64,000 bases of DNA from Hetaerina americana (Eukaryota > Arthropoda > Insecta > Odonata > Calopterygidae), in assembly GCA_022747635.1 (NCBI GenBank), contig JAKTNV010000003.1, positions 94,099,290-94,163,289 on the forward strand, read 5' to 3'. The notes beneath the pieces are model-generated. The model was not told where the DNA came from. It did not search any database and worked only from the letters and a program-made list of their open reading frames with translations. Made by a program: the position numbers and the translations under genes. This document shows, piece by piece, positions 1 to 11,639 of this stretch (the first letter of the stretch is position 1; the number at the start of each line of letters is the position of its first letter).

Positions 1-3000
1 GTCAATGGTTTGTTAACTTATTTCTAATTATATTTTGACAAAATACGCTATATGGTATTATGAAGCATAAAGACCAAGTACCTTGGTGTGAAATATTTAT
101 TGATGATTCTACTGGATGTTTGATGAGATAAAATTCCCTTGAATTTTTCAAGGGCTTAAGCCAAAACTGGAAGTACGCTTTGTGGTTTGTTCAGTAGCAT
201 CTTTGAGAATGGAGTTAAGGTTGACTTTGTGAAAGCAGTTTTAATCTCCATTCCAATAGAGAGCAAGACAGTAGAATATGAGGGACGTAGAGCAGAAAGT
301 TTAGTGTAGCACGCTGAAAAGTTTGCATTGGGAATCATCAAGAAGGTTTTGTGAACGGGTTAACCGACTGCTACGGTAAAGACGGATTTGGAATGAGAAA
401 GGGGATGGAAACGCGTGATGTCATTGCCATTATGAAAACTGTAATACAAGATAAAATTAAACATTATTATCGATTCTGTAACCTTTGAGCGTTATATTCT
501 ACCTGCGATGTAGTGCTCTTCAAGTAAGCAATATTCTTCGCTAATGCGGAGCCGATTTTTGCCTATTCAGGTCGACGCAATAAATCGCTTTAAGACCCGC
601 CATTTTAATGCACGAACAATTCCTGCAGTAGGTATACCAAAGAAAGTCGAAGATCTACGCATTGCCAAAGTTGGTGATAACAATAGGAAAATGAATACAT
701 TACACCTTTGTCTTACCCTGCAAGCCTTCACAAGGGTGTGCAACAGGAAGTGTTAAGCCAATATCAATTACTGTAATTGACGATTACAGGCAATCGGTAT
801 TGGTTTATTTTTAGGTAATTCAACGTGATGATTTAAATTTAATATGCAATTTTTTGACCGAGACTTGACAACGGGAAAAGGATTCCTTAAGCCACACTAC
901 TCGTTGATCACTTTCCGTTTAATTCTCGTTGAGGTCTCGCCAACCAAATGTAGTGGGGGGCTAGAATTATTGCATCTAATATAAGTCAGCGTTCACATCA
1001 TTTTTATTTATCTAGTCCTTCCAAAGGCTCCAAACTCAGTTCTTTACATAAATATTAACGCGATGCCTTATTTTCTTTCATAATCACTTTCCATCAAAAG
1101 GGCAGCATTTCCTTCGCACCTTGTATAAATCAGATAGTAGGCCCTTCTGCACACGACACCAAATTCTCGATGCGTACTCATGGTGAGATCTGATCAACGC
1201 GGCAGAACAGGCCATCTTAAGTTTTTCATTTGTATCTTTCCTCCCTTTTCGTTTGATGAAACTATTTCTTTAATGAACTTCTGCAACAGTTTCTAAGGTG
1301 TTTCACTCCAGTTATGTTAGATGACAGTGTGCCTCAGGAGTACTTGGTTTGCAATGATTATCTATGCTATCTCTCGGAGCACATATTTAAAATATTTAAT
1401 GATTTTATTGTCCAATAAATGGATAATTAGAAAGGCAACTTCGAAAAAGAAAATCAGAAGGAATAAACTTTTAGGCTTAATTTTTTACTTGCAAATTAGT
1501 CCTTCTTTATACACTTTGCCCTTTCTTGGCAAAAGTAGCTCCAACGTGACGTTTTACACGTGACTTCACACTTTATCTTTTCCTTTTTAAAAACTAGATA
1601 TTCTTTTTCCATATTTCCATCAAACATAGATGTAATTATACTTCCTTCTACTCGCAGAATTTCTTCTTGGACTGGGTATCAAGTTTCTGGAATATTTTTA
1701 GCATGAAATAAAAATGAATAAAAATTAAAGAAATGGTAAAATATTATCAATTTAAAAAAATCCATACCCTTCTGTTTTTGTATCCAATATTTCAAATAGT
1801 TCGTTTAATTTTCATTGATAATTTTCATAACTAATCAATGCATGTATCTTTTAGTTAAAAAATACTTTATCAGCCATTAAAATGACCAAGTAATGACCAA
1901 GAACAGAAATTTTATACGGAAAACAAACAGACATGAATGAAGCTCAAAGATATGAAATTTAATGGAACAAAAGGAATGATGATGCTATATCGTATGACGT
2001 ATGAATAAAGGTACATAAATTACTTTAAAAATACGATGTTGGATAAAAACAAAACATCTGCAGAGTGGATGGACTTTGAAATGCATTGACTGTCTCATAA
2101 AAATCGGAAAGATTAACTCAAGTTGGTTTTGATAATTGGCTTTTGTTTTTCAGAGGATATAATAGTTCAATTTAATACTTAAATAAAAATGCACAATACA
2201 TAGAGCTGCTTTCTCTCGCCGAACATCGTGATATTAGGTTGGCACTAAAGACACAATAAAAAAATCTTAAAGAATACTTGAGAATAACAGCACAATGACA
2301 AAGAGTACCGAAAACGTTTGACACCGAAAGAAAACATGTACTCTTTAAAGAGTACATCTTGGCATTGTCACGTCTGTGGATCAAGAAACCCATGCCTTAC
2401 TGTATTTGGTATCTTCAGTCAAACAGCCTTCTCCTCCAGAACGCCGTGCAACGGTAATTAAGAATACGTGTTCATTGTCACTTCGTTCATTTTTGATATT
2501 GCGAAGGTTAAATACTACTGTACATGCACTTACTACTGTGAAAATGTACTTTTTAATTTAGGGCTACGCACACTTACCGTGCTTACCACGTTTATTTACC
2601 TCTACTTGTCATTCTATCCTACCAACACACCGCTCTACACTATAGCATAGAAAATACTTAAAATTATCAAATATTCTAGAAACCATACGCTTTGTTCGTT
2701 CCTGCAGCAATTTTAAATACTTGAATGGGCTTGAACCATAATGGACGTTCCAATCAACGGTTGAAGGTCCGCGAAGTCCACCTTAATGTCCATTCAGAAA
2801 TTCCACAGCCAAATATTCTTGCCCTCCACTCTACTCAAAACCAGAGTACGACTGTCCATCGGAGGGACAATGCTGCAAGATGAATGGACGAATATTGACA
2901 GCCGCTATTGTAAGAAAAATCAAGAATTACAATGCTACATTTGTTATGATGATTGAAAATTCCTTACTAAATTTCCGCTCGGTACTTTTCGTGAATGTCA

Positions 3001-3300
3001 CACTGTGCTTAAACCATTGTTTAAATACATGGACACCCTCGACAAGTGAAAGACATTGAAGGAGAGAACGGAATTCACTTTACATTCTCAGTTGATTGTG
3101 CCTACTATTTGAACATCTACTATGACTACATTAAGAACAGTTTCCAAAATTTCCCTTCTACTGTATTTTATAAGGTTATAAAAAATCATAGTTGGAGGAA
3201 GTAAAACAGAAGGGTTGAAATGTTATGCATAGAATTAGGACGAAATGAACTTAGCTCTACTAACTGAAACGCAATATAAAATCGTTAGGTATACAGTATA
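1..3300. other. Intergenic DNA, no gene recognised
   Basis: AT-rich DNA with only short, unsupported reading frames on both strands. None of the translations resembles a family I know, and none is flanked by convincing splice sites. A tRNA-like element follows at its right edge. Confidence 0.5.
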
Positions 3301-3309
3301 GTATTTCTA

Positions 3310-3376
3310 GGTAAGCGTAGTAGCGTCGCATTTAATCATGGCGGATACTGACCAGAGTGTGCAGGGTTCGAATCCC
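3310..3376 (+). repeat. tRNA-like SINE head with exact B box
   Basis: The string GGTTCGAATCCC at 3365-3376 is a perfect RNA polymerase III B box. Upstream, 3310-3350 is only loosely tRNA-like (weak A box), so this is more likely the head of a tRNA-derived SINE than a working tRNA gene. No acceptor stem pairing was seen. The sequence after the B box does not match the other SINE copies in the window, so it would be a separate family. Confidence 0.35.
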
Positions 3377-3889
3377 ATTCTTTATTTGGAGATATTTATC
3401 ATCAATAATTCTAATGATATGTAATTAAACCTATGCTTCACTGGAGTGGTATACTAGCATAGGTTGTTAGGTGAGGTAAATAATTAATAAGTATTTTTAT
3501 TTTTTTTTAATTTTTGCCTCATGGTTGCTATGAGTGATAATGACTGAAAATTATTTGGATAGTAAAAATCCTTTCGATAACAACGTACAGAACATGTGCC
3601 AATTAAAAAAGTAAAACGGATATTCTAATGTTTCATCCTCTAATTTACGTCATAATTTCGTAAATTATTACTAATTTTCTGCTGTATGGTTCAGAAAGGA
3701 TTCCTAGCAACTACGGAACCCGACCCGCTGGGCCGTGTGTTGTGCTCAGCACCGGACGAGGCAAGACTTCCGCGGTCTTCATCACAAGAACTCCTTGAAA
3801 ATCGGAACCGACAGCCGCAGCAGAGAATAAAACACAGTAAAGAATCGGACCAGTTAGAATAGAGACTTGAAATTTTAAAACCATTTAGT

Positions 3890-5900
3890 GAATAGGAAAA
3901 TCAGAAATTATAGCGCGGGAGATGAAGGGAGACAATTTAGACAGGTTTGGGCTGCACGAAATGAGATGGAAAGATATTAGGGATAATTAGAGCGATTATT
4001 ATAGAATATATATTAAATGGAGGGAAGGAAAATCAGCGATAGATGGCAATGGTTTTGAAAAAAGAAGTACGAAAAGCGTAGTAGACTGCAAATGAGTAAT
4101 ATCACATTATTCTTTAGAAGTTAAAGCTGAAACAACGAACTTGGTCATTATTTAGATTTACATGCCAACAGGTAATCACAGAGAGGATAAAATAGGCAGA
4201 GCATGCGATCAATTTGAGGAAATAATGGCGGGCGTGGGAGGAAACATTTGATAGTTATGGGGGATTGAAATGAAGAGGTGGGGCGAATGGCGAGATGGGA
4301 CTGAAGTAGGGCACTACGGTTAAGGAACAGAATGTGATCCTGGGGATAAAGCAATAAACATCTGCGGAGGCATCGTTTGATCATTAAGAACACTTGGTTT
4401 AAACATCACAATAGGCTTAGGAACGTTAATGCATGGAAAATACCTGGGAGTTCAGAAATATGCGGACTAAAATATGGTTTGGCACATATTTAGTTGCAAC
4501 GTCATTAATTCTCACAGTTACCCAGGAGAAGATGAGTATTTATATCATAATGTAGTGATAATGAAGAGTAACGTCAGATTCAAAAGGATAAAGCTGGGAA
4601 GATGGATGAGGAAATGAAATGAAGAAATATTAACCGTGACGAAAAAATTAGACCAAAAAGACAGGGGAAAATATTATTTGTGAGGACAGGAAGATGGGTA
4701 AGTAAAAGAAAAATGGCAACATATCAAGAATGGGATATCGAAAGTCTCAAACAAAACTATAAGAACTTTTGAGGCATTTCATTCGAGATTGAACGTTTTA
4801 ACGAAAAATACGTCGTGGTGGAAGAGGCAGTGCGAGGACATGGAGAATTTACAAAGGATGTGTGAATGAGTGCACAGTATAGAAAGGTGAAAAATCTATC
4901 TATAAATAAGATGGAAAACTCCGTGCACAATATTTAAAATACGGCAGTTTAATTAGTAATGAAATGTGGGAAGATTCAAGAAAGATGGAAGATATATCTA
5001 GAGAAACTATTAAGTAAAGACATTAGGTCTGCAGTTTTAGGTCTAGAAAGAGAATATGACGTCGATGGGGACAGCTTAGGTCCAGGCATACTTGATGATG
5101 AGATTGAAAGAGCATTTAGGAGTTGAAATCAGATGAGGTTGTCGGGGAGACAATGTTCCCGCGGAACTACTTCAGGGTTTAGGAAAACGTGAATGGAGGA
5201 GCTCTTATGGGTTAATTCGTAGCATTTATGAGGGAGGACTTTGGCCGGAAGACTTCGTCACATCAGTCGGTGTTGGTTCCCATCCCAAAGAGGGAAAAGC
5301 AGTCATTTGTGAAGATTATAGACCAATAAGTTTGATTTCGCGCACAGCTAAAGTGGTACTTAGGATCATCAAAAGAGGACGGAGGGAAGGGAAAACAATG
5401 AATAAGGGAACGATCAGTTTGAATTCAGAAAAGAGAGTAGCGCACATTATTCCATAGCAGTGAGGTCACTAATAAAAAGAAACATTTAGTACAATCAAGA
5501 TATATTTGCTTGTTTCGCAGATTTAGAGAAGATGTTTGATAAAGTAAATAGTTTAGAACTAATGAATATAGAAGAGAATATAGGAGTAGATGGGTGGACT
5601 TAACATTGTATGTCTTAGACTGCTCATATGGGAGTGTCGGATGGAGAGACAGGATGGGTAGAGTCAGAAAGAGAAGTAAAATAGGAGAGTTCATTCTTAC
5701 CCAACCCTTTCAATGTATACATGAAGGAAATAGTAATAGAGGTACAAGGAGAACTGAAGATAGGAATGAGAGACGGAAATAAAATCGGTCGCGGTAGGTG
5801 TAAAACTAGTTAGGTTGCGGATGATCGAGCTTTAGTTTGCCAATCATTCGTGGGGTTGCAAGCAGTACTAAATGCATTAGAAAATCAGTATGGGTGATAT
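3890..5900 (+). mobile_element. Decayed LINE with endonuclease and reverse transcriptase remnants
   Basis: Conceptual translation in shifting frames gives a recognisable non-LTR retrotransposon. The endonuclease part (about 3930-4600) has pieces such as GLHEMRWKD, DYYRIYIKW, NLVIIxIYMPTGNH and SYPGEDEY..HNVVIMK, in the order found in the APE-type endonucleases often annotated as craniofacial-development-protein-2-like. The RT part (about 5210-5900) gives LIRSIYEGGLWPEDF, VPIPKRGKAVICEDYRPIS, FADLEKMFDKV and ADDRALV (the YADD box, first residue lost). Many stops and frameshifts are present, so this is a dead copy. Clade assignment is not certain. Confidence 0.75.
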
Positions 5901-7740
5901 AGGATGAAGATCCAAACACAAAGTATAAGGAATATGAGGTAGCAATAATATAGCGATGTTGGATGGTATGAAAAAGGAGAGGAATTAAAGAGTAGACGGG
6001 TGAAGAGGTTGCGGTCTTCATCACATTCTCTTTCATCACATTGGCTTTCCGAAGGCATATTGACAACTGATTTTGCCGCATCTAGTTCATACCGTAGATA
6101 AATGTACGGAAGAAATAAATGTGTCGGCGCCACTGTTTTGCATAATCGGATAATGAATTAGAAGCCGACTTTAGCGTTACGGAATCTGGGAACATGAGAT
6201 CCACCACTGGAGTAAAGAAATAAAATTAAAGGAAAATACATTATACACGTTAAAAAGTGGTCACCTAAAATCTGAAACGCCATACAGCGACTGAAAACTA
6301 TGAAATTAAAGCCTGCTCACCCTTTTAGATTATCTGCAGGTCTTGATGAAAAAATTTCCGTCTATTATGCTCATAATTGAAGTATGTTTTGCAAATGAAT
6401 TCGGCATCTGAAAGTTTTACACAATTTGTTTATCGTCAGCTTGCCAAAATTCTTACCTCAGGCAGGGGAACATTAAAATAAGGGTTCAGAAATGTATTGT
6501 GTTAAATTTAGATAAAAGCAAAATATTCAATTCTCTCAAGCAAATATCGGCAGGATTCCTTATTTTAACATTCATATGCCGTCCTAAAATTATTTGATTT
6601 GACGTCAAATCTCACCTTCAATCAGCTGGATGTTCCAGAATCAAAAACACTAATGGTAAGAATTCATCTTTAGGGAAACTTTAGCCAAAGGTTAGCCAGA
6701 AAGATAGAAAAATAGAGAAAGTATTCAACTTAATTCCTGATCTATAAAATCTAGCACAATTTAGCGCCCTTCAATGCAAGACAACTAACTTTCATTGCAA
6801 TAGTCGTGAATAAATAAAAATAACGGAACCGAGATAAAACTCAGCTCTGCCACATCCTGAGATCTTCTCAATCTTCGATTTTTTTTCAAAAGGAAGTAGT
6901 TCCGACTTCTTTATGAAATGAACAGAGGGAGAAAAGCGCTGATGTAGCAGGAAGAGATCAAAAGCAGGGGCTGAAGGGAAGTTTCCAGAATCTTGAATCA
7001 CTACAAATCCGAGTTTTTTACGATATTTCGCAATAACATTTCCGAACATTACGAATCTCACGCATCGTAAATCGGAAAATGGAAAACCGCATAACTTAAA
7101 TTGTTTTCCAACCCAGTGAATATTTAGAATACGGAGAAGATATCGTTACAAAGGTGATTGCATAAAATAAAAATATGAAAAATGTTACTATCTTTCTAGA
7201 AGACGAGACCAAAAGTAAGCCACAGTAAGCGTAGAGAATGCTATATGCATGAAATTCCTGGTCCTGGATAATTATTAGAGGAGTAAATGACTAGATTTTT
7301 AAGAGGTAGATTAATTAACTTCACGAGATGTGCATTTGTCTTTCCATGAGGGGCACGGGCTCTCGTCAATTTTTAACAGTCAGTTTACAACCGTAAATTA
7401 CATCATGTAGCTTTTAAAGTACGGCATGGTACCCTGTTTGACGGATCATTTGATAGCCTACCAGAGAACCCAGGCACCAACCCATATGATATCAATTGTA
7501 AACACCAGCCATATCCAATTTGTCTGATATCATTGGTTTCAAAGTAGACATGCAAGGAATAAAGAGCTGACCGCGAAAAACTGACCCAATCGTGAAAATT
7601 TGAATTTTACACGCAGCGGGGATTAACTAACAATTTTTATTTTTGGAAATCAACCTTCTGGTACATAACAGCCTTGAATACTTGCAAGGAAGAGGGCGAT
7701 TTTGCTAATAGCATGAGTATGAAGAAAGGAGGATGAACCT
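5900..7740. other. Gap between two LINEs, no gene recognised
   Basis: This stretch may include the decayed 3' part of the upstream LINE. An open frame at 6792-7061 (minus) has no family I recognise. No RNA gene or clear repeat was seen. Confidence 0.4.
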
Positions 7741-7746
7741 TTCTTC

Positions 7747-7776
<30 letters not shown>
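7747..7776. repeat. (ATA)10 microsatellite, LINE 3' tail
   Basis: Ten perfect ATA units. On the minus strand they follow an AATAAAG polyadenylation-like signal and sit just past the LINE coding region, so they look like the short tandem-repeat 3' tail that several non-LTR clades use instead of poly(A). Confidence 0.8.
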
Positions 7777-7779
<3 letters not shown>

Positions 7780-7997
7780 TATTCATTTTAAAAATGGCAC
7801 AACCATATTAAATGTCGTCAATCATAATATTACTTAATATATAAACATAAGTTCTTAAATGTGATGAAGATTGTCACAAAAGAATTCATCCAATGAGTAA
7901 AGTGGGTGAGCAAGTAACCAGGTATATACCCTATTCTTGAAACTCTGGATACCATCTGATTTCAACTGAGTAGGCAGATAGTTATACAGTCGTATGT

Positions 7998-10613
7998 TCA
8001 TATTGTGTTGTAAGTTGATGACAATCTACAATAAGTAGTATTTAGATTCGATTTACCTCTTGTGGAATAGTTATGGAGGTTGGATCTTAATTGGTAAGTT
8101 TCTAGATTAACTTTCACATGAATCAGAGCCTTAAAGATATACAAACAAAATACAGTCATGATTCTATACCTAATAAAAAAAGGTTTGCAGGAATCACGTG
8201 GTGGTATATTAGCAAGAGAGCGAATAGCTCTCTTTTGCAGTAGCAAAATTTGTTTAACATGAGGGGAATGACCCCATAACTCAACACCATAATTCAAATG
8301 ACATTGAAAGAAGGCATGGTAAAGTGTTAAACGATACTCATTTGAAATGATAAAGTTGAGCTTTCTTAACATATAAACAGCTTTACTAAGTTTATTACAG
8401 GTCTGACTGATGTGAGTCTCCCAATTAAGTTTTGTATCAATATAAATTCCTAGTATTTTAGCAGTTTCAATATTAGTTGTTTTTGATTTAAGACTGCACA
8501 CAATATGCTGAGTTTTGTTAGTATTTAATTGTAAATGATTAACATCAAACCATTCCTTAGCCTGTTTTTGGGTAGGGCTAGATCGTAACTTTGCATCTTC
8601 TGGATGTTGACACTTTTGTACAAAAGTAGTGTCATCAGCATATAAAACAGATCTAGGTTTCATATTACAGGGCAAATCATTAATCATGATAATGAAAAGT
8701 ACTGGGCCAAGCACAGAGCCCTGTGGTACACCACATTTTACTTTAAGAGCTGCAGACCGACAGCCATCAAGTTCAACCAATTGGTGGCGATCATCCAAAT
8801 ATGACTTCATTAGTTTCAGTGCAACTCCCTTAATACCATAATATTCTAGCTTTGTTAGTAATATTGAATGATTAACACAGTCGAAGGCCTTACTAAGATC
8901 ACATAGTGTCACTGAGACTGATTCCTTTTCTTCAAATGCATTAATGACATAATTAACTATGGACTCTACTGCCAAAATTGTAGATTTCCCAGATCGAAAG
9001 CCGTACTGGGATTTGGAAAAGAGATTATTTAACTCAAAAAAATTACATATTTGATCTTTCATAATAGCTTCAAAAATTTTACCAAAAACGGGGACTATGG
9101 AAATGGGGCGGTAGTTAGCTAAATCATCTTTATCACCTTTCTTATAGACAGGTACTGTTTTGGAATATTTTAGAGCTGTTGGAAAATCTCCTGTCTCAAA
9201 ACATAAATTGACTAACATTGCTAATGGTTCCGCAATGAGCACAATAATGTCCTTTATTAGGGAGTTAGAAAGACCATAAATATCCTTACTGTTGGATTTT
9301 TTAAATTTTTTAACAGTCGATATAATATCAAGTGGAGTAACAAAATTCCATTTAAAATTTAAATTATTCGGAGGAAGATTTTGCAGCATATTACCAATAT
9401 TGGCAGCATCAACTTTTCGAGAGAACAAATTGTCTTCAACAGCTTTTAAGAAAAAATTATTTACAGCATCTGGGGTGAAAGGAAGATTTTCTTTTCCATT
9501 ACCATGACCAACTTCTTGATTGATTACACTCCATGCTGCCTTTTGTTTATTTTTTGCATTCAATATAAAATCCTTGTAAGCATTATTTTTTGCACACCTA
9601 ACTAAATTATAATAATCTCTTTTGTATTTCAAGTAGGCCTCTTTGTCATGCCGGCTTCCACTGGTTTTGTAAGAGTGATAGTAACTAAGTAAATCATTTC
9701 TAAGAGCTAATAACTCCCCAGTATACCAGAGATTTTTTTTATTTTTAGTGGGGATAGAGTTTAGAATTTTTTTAGGAAAGCATTGCTCAAAAATGCCTAG
9801 GAAATTACCTAAAAAACTTGAGAAACATGTTTGTTCTACAGAGTCTGTGCAAAAACCATGCCAATCAATACAAGATAGAAGCAGTTGGAAACTCTCTAAA
9901 CCTTCTATTGTTATGGGCCTCACAATTATGGTTTTACCTCTATTTGGATATATCTTTTGAGTTATTTGAGTATTAAAAGTGAAGCTTATACCTTGATGGT
10001 CAGATAGGAGATAGTCAATAACACTTATACTGTACAGTTCAGGACCATAATTGGTAATTACATTATCTAGGCAGGCAGAAAGTCGAGTAGGCTGTTTGTT
10101 TGCCCAGTATAAATTATAAGAAAGCAAAAGATTTTCAAGAACCTGACAATCACTAGTTTTTAGTGTTATGTCAATGTTGAGATCTCCACAAATTATGATA
10201 TTGGCTTTCAGAGTCAAGAATAGGGATAGTACTAGTTCCAGTTGATTGCAGAAGTGTTCAAAAACACCATTAGGGGAGCGATACACAGAAGCAATGATCA
10301 AATTCAGGTCCTTCAATATGATCGCAGATATTTCAAAGTGCAATTCCAGACAGAATTTGTCCAAGTCAATTACCTTGAAGGGCATACCTTTCAAGACATA
10401 AATACAGGTACCACCGTTTTTTGCTACAGATCGGCAGTAGAAAGATGCTAAGCCAAAATCACTAATTTTATACACATCAAATTCATTTTTCGTGATCCAG
10501 TGCTCATTGAAACATAGCACATTGTAGCCACCATGTTTGACTATTGCCTCTATCTCCGTTATCTTATTACGTAAACATCGCACATTTTGGCAAAATAAAT
10601 TAACGCTATCTAG
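7998..10613 (-). CDS. LINE ORF2: endonuclease-reverse transcriptase
   Basis: This polyprotein nicks the target DNA and copies the element RNA by target-primed reverse transcription. Counting from the GTG at 10583, the endonuclease shows FNEHW (about 25-29), GDLNID (133-138) and SDHQ (194-197). The RT shows YRPIS (491-495), DLSKAFD (562-568), GVPQGS (618-623) and YADD (648-651). The frame is open right back to a TGA at 10614-10616. The conserved endonuclease start QNVRC lies between that TGA and the GTG, and no ATG occurs before residue 67, so the normal start is unclear (see findings). A frameshift near 7998 removes the last roughly 45 residues, which are still readable down to 7855. Confidence 0.9.
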   Translation of the reverse strand, partial: LDSVNLFCQNVRCLRNKITEIEAIVKHGGYNVLCFNEHWITKNEFDVYKISDFGLASFYCRSVAKNGGTCIYVLKGMPFKVIDLDKFCLELHFEISAIILKDLNLIIASVYRSPNGVFEHFCNQLELVLSLFLTLKANIIICGDLNIDITLKTSDCQVLENLLLSYNLYWANKQPTRLSACLDNVITNYGPELYSISVIDYLLSDHQGISFTFNTQITQKIYPNRGKTIIVRPITIEGLESFQLLLSCIDWHGFCTDSVEQTCFSSFLGNFLGIFEQCFPKKILNSIPTKNKKNLWYTGELLALRNDLLSYYHSYKTSGSRHDKEAYLKYKRDYYNLVRCAKNNAYKDFILNAKNKQKAAWSVINQEVGHGNGKENLPFTPDAVNNFFLKAVEDNLFSRKVDAANIGNMLQNLPPNNLNFKWNFVTPLDIISTVKKFKKSNSKDIYGLSNSLIKDIIVLIAEPLAMLVNLCFETGDFPTALKYSKTVPVYKKGDKDDLANYRPISIVPVFGKIFEAIMKDQICNFFELNNLFSKSQYGFRSGKSTILAVESIVNYVINAFEEKESVSVTLCDLSKAFDCVNHSILLTKLEYYGIKGVALKLMKSYLDDRHQLVELDGCRSAALKVKCGVPQGSVLGPVLFIIMINDLPCNMKPRSVLYADDTTFVQKCQHPEDAKLRSSPTQKQAKEWFDVNHLQLNTNKTQHIVCSLKSKTTNIETAKILGIYIDTKLNWETHISQTCNKLSKAVYMLRKLNFIISNEYRLTLYHAFFQCHLNYGVELWGHSPHVKQILLLQKRAIRSLANIPPRDSCKPFFIRYRIMTVFCLYIFKALIHVKVNLETYQLRSNLHNYSTRGKSNLNTTYCRLSSTYNTI

Positions 10614-10616
10614 TCA
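10610..10616 (-). promoter_or_regulatory. UGA-CUAG stop-codon context between ORF1 tail and ORF2
   Basis: On the minus strand the only stop between the ORF1 tail and ORF2 reads TGA CTA G. UGA followed by CUAG is the best-known leaky stop context in animal mRNAs, where it allows several percent read-through. Both frames around it are open and in register. Confidence 0.5.
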
Positions 10617-10868
10617 AAAGGACTTGGGTTTTGATATTCCCGTTTGGAGGCGGGTAACACGTTTCTCTAAGGAACACTTTTCCATAGTGTTATCGGTGTG
10701 GCCCCTTGTTATTGAGGTGGATACCGGCGCATCACTAGTTTTCAACTCGGAGTTCGGATTTACCACCGCAGCTGACCCTTCAGGAATGTTCTCTGTCTCT
10801 TCATGAGTAGGGGTCAGTTTCCGCGGTTTTGGGGGTAAAATTTCCCAACTTTCACTTCTACTGGCCAA
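10614..10868 (-). CDS. LINE ORF1 C-terminal part, in the ORF2 frame
   Basis: An open stretch of about 84 codons, hydrophilic and Ser/Thr/Pro-rich, with no recognised domain. It overlaps the end of the PHD-containing ORF1 in a different frame and is in the same frame as ORF2, from which only a TGA stop separates it. It most likely is the true C-terminus of ORF1, put out of frame by a one-base change near a CCCCC-AAAA run at about 10830-10842. A programmed shift is less likely but possible. It has no ATG of its own. Confidence 0.55.
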   Translation of the reverse strand: MASRSESWEILPPKPRKLTPTHEETENIPEGSAAVVNPNSELKTSDAPVSTSITRGHTDNTMEKCSLEKRVTRLQTGISKPKSF

Positions 10869-11605
10869 ATATCTTCTTTAAGAAGTTGATCCTTAAGGCT
10901 AATTGGCGCACAGAGTTTAAAGGAACTATAAATTTCACCCACTCTCAAACTTTCACATTTGAAGTCATTTCCAGGAAATATTCCGGACAGATGCTTCACG
11001 ATGTCATCAGGCGTTGCATTGGACTGGACACGACCAACGTAGAAGAGAGTCTTGCGAGGCACTCCCACAAAATTGCACGTAACAGCAGGCTGCTTAGAAC
11101 TCCCAAAAACCGTATTACGTTTGCGTTTATTTTTCTTGTAACTCACCTTTTGAAAACCTTCCTCGTCAGTAACGATGGATTTGAAACACATGGTGTTAAA
11201 TTTTGCGTTTACATTTTTGGGGCACAAATCGGAGTTGTCACTAGTGAGGCCTAATTGCTCGTTGACTTCAGGTTTCAATTCCGTAGACAACGTTACAGCT
11301 TCCTTTGCAATTGGCTGCAAGGTAGTACTTTCCGTGGATCCGGTAGATTGGAGAGCTTGTAACTCCATTTTCAATTTTTCAATGTCGGCCGCCATATTGT
11401 AAATATTGGGCTTATTTACACGGCATAAAAAACACTTCCAGTAAATGTCATGGCAGTCCGAGAGAGCTTTTAATATTATATCACCTAAGCCGGAGCATTT
11501 ATGGTGATATACACACGAGCAAATATCGCAACTAACGACCATATCACGTACTTCGAGTCGTGTTTTACAAGAGCCACATCGTTGTACGGCCAAAGTTGAC
11601 GCCAT
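10814..11605 (-). CDS. LINE ORF1: PHD-finger protein
   Basis: 263 residues from the ATG at 11605. The N-terminus has a C4HC3 PHD zinc finger: Cys10, Cys13, Cys26, Cys29, His34, Cys37, Cys58 and Cys61 (CGSC..CDIC..HHKC..WKCFLC). ORF1 proteins of several insect CR1/Jockey-like LINEs carry such a finger and probably act as RNA-binding or chaperone proteins in the retrotransposition particle. A short coiled-coil-prone stretch (IEKLKMELQALQ) follows. The region ending SSFKLCAPISL..DIWPVEVKVGKFYP resembles the usual C-terminal part of such proteins. The reading frame then runs into a stop at 10814, apparently after a frame change. Confidence 0.8.
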   Translation of the reverse strand: MASTLAVQRCGSCKTRLEVRDMVVSCDICSCVYHHKCSGLGDIILKALSDCHDIYWKCFLCRVNKPNIYNMAADIEKLKMELQALQSTGSTESTTLQPIAKEAVTLSTELKPEVNEQLGLTSDNSDLCPKNVNAKFNTMCFKSIVTDEEGFQKVSYKKNKRKRNTVFGSSKQPAVTCNFVGVPRKTLFYVGRVQSNATPDDIVKHLSGIFPGNDFKCESLRVGEIYSSFKLCAPISLKDQLLKEDIWPVEVKVGKFYPQNRGN

Positions 11606-11617
11606 CTTAGAATACAA

Positions 11618-11635
11618 CTCATACTCATACTCATG
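11618..11635. repeat. (ACTCAT)3 short tandem repeat
   Basis: Three units next to the ORF1 start, on the 5' side of the LINE. It could be part of the element's 5' UTR or target sequence; I cannot tell which. Confidence 0.5.
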
Positions 11636-11639
11636 GATA

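Larger units (their letters stand above)
7747..11605 (-). mobile_element. Nearly full-length non-LTR retrotransposon (PHD ORF1 plus EN-RT ORF2)
   Basis: On the minus strand the order is ORF1 with a PHD finger, ORF2 with APE-like endonuclease and reverse transcriptase, a short 3' UTR with AATAAAG, and an (ATT)n tail. This is the layout of CR1/Jockey-like insect LINEs. The copy looks young: ORF2 is open for 861 codons. It carries one frame change at the end of ORF1 and one near the end of ORF2; after the latter, the typical tail (NIRLYNYLPTQLK..FKNRVYTWLL) continues in another frame to a stop at 7855-7857. The 5' limit is uncertain; I stop at the ORF1 ATG. No target-site duplication was found. 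Confidence 0.9.

Noticed and set aside
3310..3376. A functional tRNA gene
   Set aside because: The B box is perfect, but I could not pair an acceptor stem or find a normal A box and anticodon arm; a SINE head is more likely.
10829..11254. 141-codon open frame on the plus strand
   Set aside because: It is the antisense shadow of the LINE ORF1, which has a clear PHD finger on the other strand.
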